This document shows positions 1-5,290 of a stretch of DNA of 8,401 bases, one piece after another. Under the pieces are notes generated by a model. It did not search any database. It had not been told where the DNA came from and was given only the letters and a program-made list of their open reading frames with translations. The stretch's first letter is position 1. Each line of letters begins with the position of its first letter. The position numbers were made by a program, and so were the translations under genes. Where the stretch lies: assembly GCA_030039005.1 (NCBI GenBank), contig JASHQT010000360.1, positions 1-8,401 on the forward strand, read 5' to 3'. The DNA comes from Bryobacteraceae bacterium (GTDB lineage: Bacteria > Acidobacteriota > Terriglobia > Bryobacterales > Bryobacteraceae).

Positions 1-1
1 C

Positions 2-262
2 GAACTCCTGGAGGGTGACGTCGATCTGATCGTCAACATGTCCGGCCACGATCTGCCGGCGCGTGCGGGCACGCAGGTCGAGGTGTGGGACATTCCCGAC
101 CCCATCGGCGAGTCCGACGAAGTGTTCCGGGGTGTGCGCGACCAGATCGAGTCACGCGTCCAGGAATTAATTGAAAAGCTGCGTTCCCGCAAGCCCGTGG
201 CATCGGAACCCGTGGGCGTGGCGCCGGGCACCGCATCCAACCGGTCGGCATCCAAAGGTTGA
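2..262 (+). CDS. Low-molecular-weight phosphotyrosine phosphatase-like protein, C-terminal part
   Basis: The reading frame is open from the left edge of the window, so the N-terminus is missing; 86 residues are visible. The segment DLIVNMSGHDLP followed by WDIPDPIGESDEVFRGVRDQIESRVQ matches the C-terminal half of the low-molecular-weight protein tyrosine phosphatase / arsenate reductase fold. In that family the aspartate of the DP motif is the general acid. The catalytic C-x5-R loop would lie near the N-terminus, off the window, so activity cannot be judged. The last 25 or so residues are a low-complexity Pro/Ser/Ala/Lys tail beyond the usual fold. The gene ends 46 bp before the tRNA-Leu gene and is probably a chromosomal host gene that has nothing to do with the element. 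Role inferred: cytoplasmic dephosphorylation of protein or a related phospho-substrate. Confidence 0.75.
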   Translation, partial: ELLEGDVDLIVNMSGHDLPARAGTQVEVWDIPDPIGESDEVFRGVRDQIESRVQELIEKLRSRKPVASEPVGVAPGTASNRSASKG

Positions 263-308
263 CACCCGGCCACGCCCTCCTCGAAAATAGGAGCGTCCTT
301 CCCATCGA

Positions 309-395
309 GCGGATGTGGCGGAATTGGCAGACGCGCTAGATTCAGGTTCTAGTTCTCGCAAGGGAGTGGAGGTTCAAGTCCTCTCATCCGCACCA
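309..395 (+). tRNA. tRNA-Leu (anticodon CAG)
   Basis: A complete class II tRNA can be folded. The acceptor strands GCGGATG (309-315) and CATCCGC (385-391) pair over seven bases, with discriminator A392 and an encoded CCA at 393-395. The anticodon stem is CTAGA (336-340) with TCTAG (348-352). Its loop TTCAGGT places anticodon CAG at 343-345, which reads leucine codon CUG. The sequence after it forms a long variable arm, as expected for tRNA-Leu, and the T loop is TTCAAGT. The gene is intact despite the integrated DNA that begins just downstream, as expected when an element restores the 3' end of its tRNA target. Confidence 0.96.
371..395 (+). other. Probable attachment site (attL) at the 3' end of tRNA-Leu
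   Basis: A tyrosine integrase gene lies just downstream and points toward the 3' end of the tRNA, the classical arrangement for integration into a tRNA gene. The core is therefore expected in the T arm/acceptor region. The exact crossover segment cannot be fixed, because the second copy (attR) is not in the window: I found no repeat of the tRNA 3' sequence between here and 8401. The site is inferred from context, not from a visible repeat. Confidence 0.4.
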
Positions 396-417
396 CAATA
401 AAATCAAGGGTTTCAAG

Positions 418-452
418 TAAAAAGCCCGCCGTTGCCAGCGGGCCTGTTTTTT
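418..452. terminator. Bidirectional intrinsic terminator between tRNA-Leu and integrase
   Basis: A 6-bp GC stem, GCCCGC (424-429) with GCGGGC (438-443), encloses an 8-nt loop. It is flanked by CTGTTTTTT on the plus side and by five A residues (419-423, TTTTT on the minus strand) on the other. It can therefore end transcription of the tRNA rightward and of the integrase operon leftward. Confidence 0.75.
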
Positions 453-515
453 CGATACTAGCAACGATACTAGCAATTGGCTTGGGCGTTGCTAGTAGCG
501 CCGGGTGTTGCTAGT
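453..515. repeat. Cluster of TTGCTAGT motifs, candidate integrase arm-binding sites
   Basis: The 12-mer CGATACTAGCAA occurs twice in tandem (453-464 and 465-476). The core TTGCTAGT then follows in opposite orientation at 489-496 and 508-515. A fifth copy lies at 1663-1670, immediately upstream of the integrase start codon. Three of the clustered copies lie in the 3' end of the integrase coding sequence. Short repeats in both orientations between int and the tRNA end are what arm-type sites of tyrosine integrases look like; the role is inferred. Confidence 0.5.
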
Positions 516-1654
516 GCCCGGCTCCAGGCGTCCAGTTTGGTGCCCGCGTCCTGGACGTTCTTCAAGCTGACGATGTTGTACCGCTCTAGCATGGTGCGGG
601 TCTTGTGGCCCGAAATCAACATGGCCTGGCTTTCGGGAATTCCGGCATCTTGGATCATGCAGCGAACGGCGCTCCGTCTGAGATCGTGGAATAACAGGTC
701 ACGGTTGATGTTCGCGTTGGCTGTGTGCGCCCGGTTAACAGCAGCGGACCATGACGCCCTGAAATCCTGAATCGGCGATCCTGGAGCCAGTCTCACGCCT
801 CCGTGGGAGAGGCCGCAGTCCTCCGCATACCAGAAGAAAATCTCTTCAGCGTCTGGGTGGTGCGCGTCCCGGAATTCCTTTTGCGCTTTCAAGTGCGATT
901 CAATCCCGCCCCAAAACGGCAGATTGCGCTTCGTGCCGTTCTTCGTCTTGGGCAGACGAATGTTCCTGTTTCTCCAGTCCACATCTGACCATCGCATGTT
1001 GAGGATTTCTCCCAGCCTGCAACCGGAGTGGAAAGCAATCACGAAGAGCGCCTTCAGTGATCGCGGCAGTTCGGCCACCAGCGTGTGATGGTCGGTGTAC
1101 TCTAAGAATCCGTCCCTTGCATTGTCAACATGGACCATTGGAATGTAGGGCAGCTTGGAGACACATGAAGGCGTTTGCTTCATCTCCAGCTTAAGGGCCG
1201 CGCGCAACAGGGCGAAGCGATTGTTGACGGTGGTGTGTGAAACGTCATTGCTGGTTTCGCGGGCGCGATAGTCCTTGAAGTCCTGCGTGGTGAGATTGGC
1301 AACCTTCCGGCGCGGGAGGAAGTTTCGATCACGCTGGAGAACCCCAAGGGACAGCGCGACGATGGGAGCAGACGCCCTGCCGTTTTCCTGCAAGTAATCG
1401 ATGTATCGCTTGACGGCCTCACCCACCGTGAAATTCTTGACGTTAGACGGCTCAAACTCGCCCGATGCGATCCGGCCTCCGAACTCGTTGCGGGCTTTGA
1501 CCGCGTTGCGCTCCGCTTCCTTCGCGTCTTTCGTTTTGAGGGAACGCACAAGGCGCTTGCCTTCGTGCATCATGGAGAACAAGAAGTAGCCGTTCTTGTC
1601 CTGGTAGATGCTGCCTTCGCCGTTCATGCGTTTGGCAGGTTCGTGGGTGGTCAT
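470..1654 (-). CDS. int: Tyrosine-type site-specific integrase
   Basis: The 394-residue protein has the layout of phage integrases. An N-terminal arm-binding-like segment (about 10-60, GEGSIYQDKNGYFLFSM...) is followed by a SAM-like core-binding domain (about 73-165) and a catalytic domain (about 180-380). All the catalytic residues can be assigned: Arg213 in SGCRLGEIL, Lys238 in the beta-hairpin KTKNGTKRNLPF, His323 and Arg326 in HDLRRSAVR, His350 in ISGHKTRTM, and nucleophile Tyr359 in ERYNI. It should integrate and excise the element at the tRNA-Leu gene. It lies 48 bp downstream of the excisionase-like gene on the same strand and probably shares its transcript. No clear Shine-Dalgarno sequence precedes the ATG at 1654; a TTGCTAGT motif occupies that space instead. 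The C-terminal tail after residue 382 is encoded by the motif cluster. Confidence 0.96.
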   Translation of the reverse strand: MTTHEPAKRMNGEGSIYQDKNGYFLFSMMHEGKRLVRSLKTKDAKEAERNAVKARNEFGGRIASGEFEPSNVKNFTVGEAVKRYIDYLQENGRASAPIVALSLGVLQRDRNFLPRRKVANLTTQDFKDYRARETSNDVSHTTVNNRFALLRAALKLEMKQTPSCVSKLPYIPMVHVDNARDGFLEYTDHHTLVAELPRSLKALFVIAFHSGCRLGEILNMRWSDVDWRNRNIRLPKTKNGTKRNLPFWGGIESHLKAQKEFRDAHHPDAEEIFFWYAEDCGLSHGGVRLAPGSPIQDFRASWSAAVNRAHTANANINRDLLFHDLRRSAVRCMIQDAGIPESQAMLISGHKTRTMLERYNIVSLKNVQDAGTKLDAWSRALATPGATSNAQANC

Positions 1655-1702
1655 GCGCCGACACTAGCAAAAAATCTAGCCATTGCAAATATCCCCAAGG
1701 GC

Positions 1703-2017
1703 CTAGTTCTGAGGCTCTTCGACGGTTCGCTTGCCGTCGATGACATAGCGCCCGCTCTCTAACATCACACGGTCAATTTCTTCTCGGTCATACAGCACGG
1801 CCCTGGTCGGCCCGTACTCTTTCAGATGGCCAGCCTCCGCAAGAGCACGGATGGCCCGTTCTGTTTTGCCGATGTACGCGGCAGCTTGCTTACGGTCCAT
1901 CCAACGCTGAGCCGGGGCTGGTTTGGGAAGCCGGGCCAGCAGACCGGCAATGCATCTGTCGGCGAACTTCTGGGCGAACACACCCATGAACGCTGTCTCG
2001 AAAGTGCTGTCGTCCAT
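1703..2017 (-). CDS. Excisionase-like helix-turn-helix protein
   Basis: This is a 104-residue protein. Residues about 39-88 (RWMDRKQAAAYIGKTERAIRALAEAGHL...AVLYDREEIDRVM) form a winged helix-turn-helix of the MerR/excisionase (HTH_17) type: a 'xxAAxYIGxxxxxIRxLxxxGxL' helix pair, then a wing ending in a basic/acidic strand and a helix. The N-terminal 35 residues are helical and hydrophobic and are not part of that domain. It starts at ATG 2017 with GGAG seven bases upstream. Its place just upstream of int on the same strand suggests a recombination directionality factor that bends DNA at the att site and favours excision. A transcriptional regulator of the int operon is the alternative. Confidence 0.75.
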   Translation of the reverse strand: MDDSTFETAFMGVFAQKFADRCIAGLLARLPKPAPAQRWMDRKQAAAYIGKTERAIRALAEAGHLKEYGPTRAVLYDREEIDRVMLESGRYVIDGKRTVEEPQN

Positions 2018-2037
2018 CAGACGACTCCAAGGGTTGG

Positions 2038-2157
2038 TTACAGCGTGAAGGCAGCCGGTAACTGGTGTCCGGCTTCCGTCTCCACCAATAGCACGCCCGG
2101 CAAGTTATCCAGCCGTGGCATGCGCCGAACGTGGCCGTTCACCAACGGCTTGCGCAT
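2038..2157 (-). CDS. Small hypothetical protein (39 residues)
   Basis: An ATG at 2157 opens 39 codons ending in TAA at 2038-2040: MRKPLVNGHVRRMPRL, then DNLPGVLLVETEAGHQLPAAFTL. It sits between the coiled-coil gene and the excisionase-like gene, on the same strand, with a 33-bp gap upstream and a 20-bp gap downstream. It fits a compact operon and fills what would otherwise be an empty stretch. The N-terminal half is basic and could contact nucleic acid. The ribosome-binding site is weak (a GAGAA-like stretch). I recognise no family; the gene is likely but not certain. Confidence 0.45.
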   Translation of the reverse strand: MRKPLVNGHVRRMPRLDNLPGVLLVETEAGHQLPAAFTL

Positions 2158-2190
2158 CGTAGAGTTCTCGTTACCCGGTTCCCTGTGGAC

Positions 2191-2388
2191 TCACAGCCAG
2201 GGCAGAATACGGGCCACTTCCATTACAGCGTGCATGATGGCCTGCCTCCATGCGATGGGCACGCCATCCCCCATTTGCTTTTCCATAGCATCAAGCCTGG
2301 CTTCAATCCGGTCAAGGGCGGCGCTGATTTCGGCTAGCTGGTCCACGCGTACCTCGGAAGGTGGAAAGCGTGAGGGAGCCGGACACAT
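2191..2388 (-). CDS. Small coiled-coil protein of unknown function
   Basis: The full frame encodes 65 residues starting at ATG 2388. Residues 17-40 (QLAEISAALDRIEARLDAMEKQM) show a clear heptad pattern for a short coiled coil, followed by an amphipathic segment WRQAIMHAVMEVARILPWL. A GTG at 2346 has GAGG five bases upstream and would give a 51-residue protein that starts directly at the coiled coil. I consider that start at least as likely, because the longer one overlaps an 11-bp inverted repeat and has a poor ribosome-binding site. It is the first gene of the presumed leftward operon (this gene, the 39-residue ORF, the excisionase-like gene, int). Function unknown; a small dimerising accessory protein is plausible. 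Confidence 0.55.
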   Translation of the reverse strand: MCPAPSRFPPSEVRVDQLAEISAALDRIEARLDAMEKQMGDGVPIAWRQAIMHAVMEVARILPWL

Positions 2389-2416
2389 CCATTTTACCGC
2401 GTGGCGTCCGGCTCCC
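2374..2416. promoter_or_regulatory. Perfect 11-bp inverted repeat in the divergent control region
   Basis: GGGAGCCGGAC at 2374-2384 is the exact reverse complement of GTCCGGCTCCC at 2406-2416, with a 21-bp spacer. The centres of the two arms are 32 bp apart, close to three helical turns, so both would face the same side of the DNA. It overlaps the upstream ATG of the leftward coiled-coil gene. It could be a two-site operator for one of the small helix-turn-helix proteins, or an attenuator hairpin in the leftward leader RNA. Confidence 0.45.
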
Positions 2417-2453
2417 GGCGTCTCGGTGACGGCTTCCGAGAAGAAATTTCGAC

Positions 2454-2482
2454 TTGTTCAAGCTCTTGGAAGCAAATGTAAA
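2454..2482 (+). promoter_or_regulatory. Candidate rightward promoter
   Basis: TTGTTC (2454-2459) and TGTAAA (2477-2482) are separated by 17 bp and each share three to four bases with the sigma-70 -35 and -10 hexamers. The -35 box lies inside the palindrome CTTGTTCAAG (2453-2462), a possible repressor site. It would drive the plus-strand genes starting at 2561. The match is moderate and the call is a prediction. Confidence 0.35.
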
Positions 2483-2560
2483 ACAGGCTAGGTGAGTCAA
2501 CGTGCCGACGTACAGATTAGGTGCTCCTTTGTTTAATAAAGGGGTCGAAGGGAGTTCGAT

Positions 2561-2770
2561 GTGGAACAACATCAGCAAAGCACTTCGACGTTAGTAAGTG
2601 GAGAAATCGTAGATCAGCGGCTGGGCATAACTCCAGCGGTCCGGCGCAGCCTCGAACGGGAAGGATTGCCCGTTGTCAAATTATCGGCGAGGCGTCGGAG
2701 GTACGATCTCGCGGCGGTAGACGCGTGGCTAAAAGAGAAATCTCAGCGCGAGGGGAGAGTGGAAGGATGA
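2561..2770 (+). CDS. Small helix-turn-helix DNA-binding protein
   Basis: This 69-residue protein starts with GTG at 2561, six bases after AGGGAG (2549-2554). Residues about 18-60 (DQRLGITPAVRRSLEREGLPVVKLSARRRRYDLAAVDAWLKEK) have the excisionase/MerR-like shape: a helix-turn-helix, a basic wing (ARRRRY) and a closing helix ending in a tryptophan-containing AVDAWLKEK. It is the first gene of the rightward set, directly across the control region from the leftward int operon. A regulator of the two divergent transcripts is the natural reading. Its TGA overlaps the ATG of the next gene (ATGA), so the two are probably translationally coupled. It may instead be a second directionality factor. Confidence 0.65.
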   Translation: MEQHQQSTSTLVSGEIVDQRLGITPAVRRSLEREGLPVVKLSARRRRYDLAAVDAWLKEKSQREGRVEG

Positions 2771-3390
2771 GTGACGTTGTAGATCCAGAAGTACAACTTG
2801 CGGACATCGAACGCAAGACGGCTGACTTCGTAAAGACGCTGGCTGCGGACGATGAACGCGTGGCTTTCACAGAAGGCGTTTTGCGCCAGGACGCGAAAGA
2901 CATTCAGGTTGCCAATCAAGTCTTGACGCACTGGCAAGCTGAGGAGCAGCGCATTTTCGAGGCGGCTTGTGAGAGTGTCTACAAGAACGATGCCCCTGTG
3001 ATGGAGACGGCCTGCGAACAGTGGAACAGGGCACGGGCTATGGTCGAACTCGTGCGGCGGGCGCTGAAGCGCAAGCACGAAGTCATCCTGCCAGCCCATC
3101 GGATCGATGCTCTCAGTGCGAAGGCGAGCCACGCGCATGACTACTTGCAGTTCACAAAGCTCGGCTTTGAGAAATGCCAGGCTGAAGTCACTTCCATGTC
3201 TCGGGAGATGGCCGAAAAACACGGCGGCGTGGAGGTGACCACAGACGCTCTCGAAGAGTGGAGGCGACGTGTAGCGGGTGCGGCAACCAGCGCGACGGAC
3301 TGTCAGGCTGCACTTGATGATGAACTTCGCAGGCAGCATGACTTGCGGCAGGCGAGTCAAGGGACGGTAGGTTATCAGAACCCAGCCTAA
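2767..3390 (+). CDS. Helical protein of unknown function (207 residues)
   Basis: I chose ATG 2767 because AGGGGAG (2751-2757) precedes it by nine bases and it overlaps the stop of the regulator gene as ATGA. The frame is open further upstream to 2521, but that part overlaps the regulator in another frame and reads as non-protein-like. The protein is almost entirely predicted helical, rich in Ala, Glu, Arg and Gln. It has long amphipathic stretches around residues 8-65, 80-150 and 158-195 (for example VELVRRALKRKHEVI and TDALEEWRRRVAGAA). There is no signal peptide, membrane segment or catalytic motif I recognise. The family is unknown to me. Position among small genes before the replication module suggests an accessory or phage-interaction role, but nothing in the sequence shows it. 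Confidence 0.75.
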   Translation: MSDVVDPEVQLADIERKTADFVKTLAADDERVAFTEGVLRQDAKDIQVANQVLTHWQAEEQRIFEAACESVYKNDAPVMETACEQWNRARAMVELVRRALKRKHEVILPAHRIDALSAKASHAHDYLQFTKLGFEKCQAEVTSMSREMAEKHGGVEVTTDALEEWRRRVAGAATSATDCQAALDDELRRQHDLRQASQGTVGYQNPA

Positions 3391-3407
3391 GGAAAGAGGA
3401 CTCTACA

Positions 3408-3710
3408 GTGGACATCAAGGCGTATCACCGGCGCGTGGCTCAAAGAGAAGCCGACCTGCGCCAACAATTCCCAGACGGCTTTCTCTTTGTCACTTCGGTG
3501 AACAATGCTGAAAAGCAACTGCGGGCAGGCACCGTGCATGAAGTGAGTGTGCGCAATGCGGCCCGGCACCTGGAAGAGCACACACACGAGATTTCGACGG
3601 AAGCGGAAATCCAGGCCTACGAAGCACACAACGCCGTCGTTCGTGAAACGCTCATCTCACAGCGCGATGCGGCGAAGGGCCAGAAGCTCAATATCCGCAT
3701 TAAAGAATAA
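3408..3710 (+). CDS. Small helical protein of unknown function (100 residues)
   Basis: The start is GTG at 3408 with AGAGGA (3395-3400) seven bases upstream; it follows the 207-residue gene by 17 bp. The protein (MDIKAYHRRVAQREADLRQQ... to ...KGQKLNIRIKE) is charged and mostly helical, with histidine-rich patches (YHRR, ARHLEEHTHE) and a basic C-terminus. The histidines do not form a recognisable metal site. No membrane segment, signal peptide or known domain is visible. It lies in a tight same-strand run with the genes on both sides and is likely co-transcribed with them. Function unknown. Confidence 0.7.
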   Translation: MDIKAYHRRVAQREADLRQQFPDGFLFVTSVNNAEKQLRAGTVHEVSVRNAARHLEEHTHEISTEAEIQAYEAHNAVVRETLISQRDAAKGQKLNIRIKE

Positions 3711-3737
3711 CCTCGGCTTTCTCAGAAAGGATACTGC

Positions 3738-4211
3738 ATGCCAAATAGCAGCCCGGAAGACCCCATCCAAGCGGTCATCGAACTCCGTCAGCAAAACGCC
3801 GCGCTTGCGGCGCAAATTCAGAGCCTCACCGCTGCCGCTGCACAGGACCGCCAGCGGGCCGACGCGAGCGAGCGAAACAATGCGGTCACGTCGGCCATGG
3901 CGGGCTTGGAATTTCAGTCTGACAATGCCAAGGCGATGGCCCGCGACATGGTGCTCGGTCAACTGCGCCGAACGGATAACGGACAATTGGTTGCCGGGGA
4001 CGGCAAAACCCTTGAGGCGTTCGTGCAAGACCTCATCGTTCGCGATAATCCGTACTTGCTGACTTCCGTGCGCACTGGTGGCACAAGCTTCAGCGCGGGT
4101 TCCCCTCCTCGCGGAGGCCGTGTGGGGTTTGATTTGGACGACATCAAGCCGGGCATGAGCGCTGAGGCGAGGAGCGCAGCGCGGCAAGCCATCGACGCGG
4201 CGTTGAGGTAG
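3738..4211 (+). CDS. Phage scaffolding protein-like protein
   Basis: The ATG at 3738 is preceded by AGAAAGGA five bases upstream; the protein has 157 residues. Residues about 8-48 form an Ala/Gln-rich coiled coil (VIELRQQNAALAAQIQSLTAAAAQDRQR). Residues 50-108 contain an 'AGLEFQSDNAKAMARDMVLGQL...VAGDGKTLEAFVQDLIVRDNPYLL' unit. Then comes a Gly/Ser/Pro-rich linker (113-130) and a C-terminal helix (GMSAEARSAARQAIDAALR). This order of long coiled coil, short domain ending in NPYLL, flexible Gly linker and small terminal helix is that of phage head scaffolding proteins. The resemblance comes from composition and layout, not from a diagnostic motif. Such a gene normally sits next to protease and major capsid genes; here it precedes the replication genes. 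It could be a satellite capsid-size factor or an unrelated coiled-coil protein. Confidence 0.5.
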   Translation: MPNSSPEDPIQAVIELRQQNAALAAQIQSLTAAAAQDRQRADASERNNAVTSAMAGLEFQSDNAKAMARDMVLGQLRRTDNGQLVAGDGKTLEAFVQDLIVRDNPYLLTSVRTGGTSFSAGSPPRGGRVGFDLDDIKPGMSAEARSAARQAIDAALR

Positions 4212-4595
4212 CGATTTCGCGCCCCAGCCTCCAAGGGGCGCAGGTGGGGTGGTCCGAATGACGCCACCCCGCTTACTAATCTTCGCGCCGGTAATTCAAC
4301 CGCTCTGGCGCGAGCCTGGGGTCAGGGTCGCCGAGTCCCTGGCCCCGGAAAATCTGTCGCTGGCACCCCGTGGGCAGAGGCGTCTGGGCTTTTCCCCACG
4401 GCTTCGGGGGCCTCCTTTCACCAGGCGCTCATCCCAGCAGGGGTGCTATCGCAGGCCGCGCTTCGGCGCGGGCGGGGACCGGGTTTCCTTTATTGCCCCG
4501 GCTCAAGGGGGCCTGGTGTCACATCCCAGGCTCCCGTTCGCTTTTAGAGATTACTTTACGGATCGGAGCACTGAACAGCGAAAGGAGCACCGATT
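4212..4595. other. Gene-free, hairpin-dense GC-rich region (possible structured RNA)
   Basis: No convincing gene lies in this 384-bp gap. Strong inverted repeats follow one another: 4219-4225 with 4235-4241 (7 bp); 4246-4253 with 4263-4270 (8 bp, one G-U); 4316-4327 with 4337-4348 (12 bp, two G-U); 4368-4374 with 4395-4401 (7 bp, with an inner CAGA/TCTG stem); 4456-4461 with 4466-4471 (6 bp closing a TTCG tetraloop); and 4507-4516 with 4526-4535 (10 bp, one G-U). Four of the loops are 9 nt. The last 60 bp are AT-richer and carry AAAGGAG, the ribosome-binding site of the next gene. The region may be a non-coding RNA, a long leader or a DNA-level recognition site. Confidence 0.45.
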
Positions 4596-4811
4596 ATGGC
4601 GACACCGAAGTACGAATACGACTGGGTAGAGACCGATGCAATCGGTCAGAGCGATGGCCCGTCATGTGAGCAGCCAACCATTGAATTGGAAGCCAACAGA
4701 CTGGGAAAGCTAGGCTGGGAACTTGTCGCAGTAGTGGCCCGGCCACAGTTGGGCAAACCTGGCTATCGGCACTGGTTCAAGCGCCAGTTACCGGCTGACG
4801 GGCAGTCATAG
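4596..4811 (+). CDS. DUF4177-like small protein
   Basis: The protein has 71 residues, starting at ATG 4596 with a strong AAAGGAG (4581-4587) eight bases upstream. It has the pattern of the DUF4177 family: an N-terminal strand KYEYDWVE, a helix IELEANRLGKLGWELVAVVA in which 'LGxxGWELV' is the hallmark, and a final strand HWFKRQL. Proteins of this family are small alpha/beta domains of unknown biochemical role and are common in phages and mobile elements. It stands alone between the hairpin-rich region and a hairpin terminator, so it may form its own transcription unit. The sequence does not indicate a substrate or partner. Confidence 0.75.
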   Translation: MATPKYEYDWVETDAIGQSDGPSCEQPTIELEANRLGKLGWELVAVVARPQLGKPGYRHWFKRQLPADGQS

Positions 4812-4827
4812 CCTGTGGTAAGTACGG

Positions 4828-4850
4828 AGGGGCGCGCCGTCGCGCCCTTC
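4828..4850 (+). terminator. Hairpin terminator after the DUF4177-like gene
   Basis: A 9-bp stem (4828-4836 with 4841-4849, including one G-U pair; core GGGCGCG/CGCGCCC) closes a CCGT loop. It begins 17 bp after the stop codon and is followed by a weak T-containing tail (TTCGTTC). The stem is strong and the tail is poor, so termination may be partial. Confidence 0.5.
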
Positions 4851-5007
4851 GTTCATCGGTGACACTCACAAGCACATCCCATTTCAGCGTGCTTTCTTGA
4901 AGTTGGCAGTACGCGAATCTGGAGCACTATTGCAGGCTGCGCTAATCTTCTAATCGAGAGCCGCGTAGCTCTTCCCCTCACGTTGCACTGCCCCTTAGGA
5001 ACTCCCA
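4851..5007 (+). promoter_or_regulatory. Leader/promoter region of the replication operon
   Basis: This 157-bp gap between the terminator and the AlpA-like gene should hold the promoter for the replication genes. I see an inverted repeat AAGCAC (4870-4875) / GTGCTT (4889-4894) that could be an operator, and a small stem AGAGC/GCTCT near 4960-4975. No -35/-10 pair with good spacing stands out. AGGA (4997-5000) serves as the ribosome-binding site of the gene at 5008. Confidence 0.3.
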
Positions 5008-5286
5008 ATGCAGGCAAACCCTGCCCCTAGCAGCAAAGCTGCGGCTGAGTACGTCAATACCCGTGAAGCCGCTCGACTCTGCGCCGTTTCGTATTCTCAC
5101 TTTCGTCAACTTCTGAAAAAAGGTCTTGGCCCTCGCAGTATTTCACTGGGCCGCTGCACGCGGTTCTCCGTCGAAACGTTGCGCTTATTCATGAAGGCTC
5201 ATGAGAAGCCTGGATTCGATACCGGATGCACGAAAGTGATGCCCGGATACGATGAGTTCGACGCGCTGCCGGAAGCTAAGGACTGA
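5008..5286 (+). CDS. AlpA/excisionase-like helix-turn-helix protein
   Basis: This 92-residue protein starts at ATG 5008, with AGGA seven bases upstream. Residues about 14-66 (EYVNTREAARLCAVSYSHFRQLLKKGLGPRSISLGRCTRFSVETLRLFMKAH) form a typical HTH_17 / AlpA-type winged helix: 'NTREAARLCxVSxSxFRxLxKKGxGPxxxxLGRxxRFxxxxLxxFM'. The remaining 25 residues are acidic and likely flexible. The gene is only 4 bp from the primase-helicase start, so the two form an operon. AlpA-like proteins act as transcriptional activators or as excisionases in P4-like and other satellites. Immediately before a primase gene, a regulator of replication genes is the best inference. Confidence 0.8.
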   Translation: MQANPAPSSKAAAEYVNTREAARLCAVSYSHFRQLLKKGLGPRSISLGRCTRFSVETLRLFMKAHEKPGFDTGCTKVMPGYDEFDALPEAKD

Positions 5287-5290
5287 CGGA

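Noticed and set aside
1826..2491. 221-codon plus-strand frame opposite the excisionase-like gene
   Set aside because: It is antisense to the xis-like, 39-residue and coiled-coil genes; Ser/Thr/Trp-rich with no recognisable domain.
2312..2578. 88-codon minus-strand frame through the divergent control region
   Set aside because: It would cover the promoter region, overlaps both flanking genes and shows no protein-like pattern.
2521..2766. Upstream extension of the 207-residue protein to a GTG at 2521
   Set aside because: It overlaps the HTH gene in another frame, has no ribosome-binding site and reads as Arg/Gly/Ser-rich nonsense; ATG 2767 has a good site and an ATGA overlap.
3657..4187. 176-codon minus-strand frame opposite the scaffold-like gene
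   Set aside because: It is a shadow of a gene with a strong ribosome-binding site and coiled coil; composition is not protein-like.
4249..4629. 126-codon frame across the hairpin-dense region
   Set aside because: It is Pro/Arg-rich with no domain-like pattern, has no good ribosome-binding site and runs into the well-supported DUF4177-like gene in another frame.
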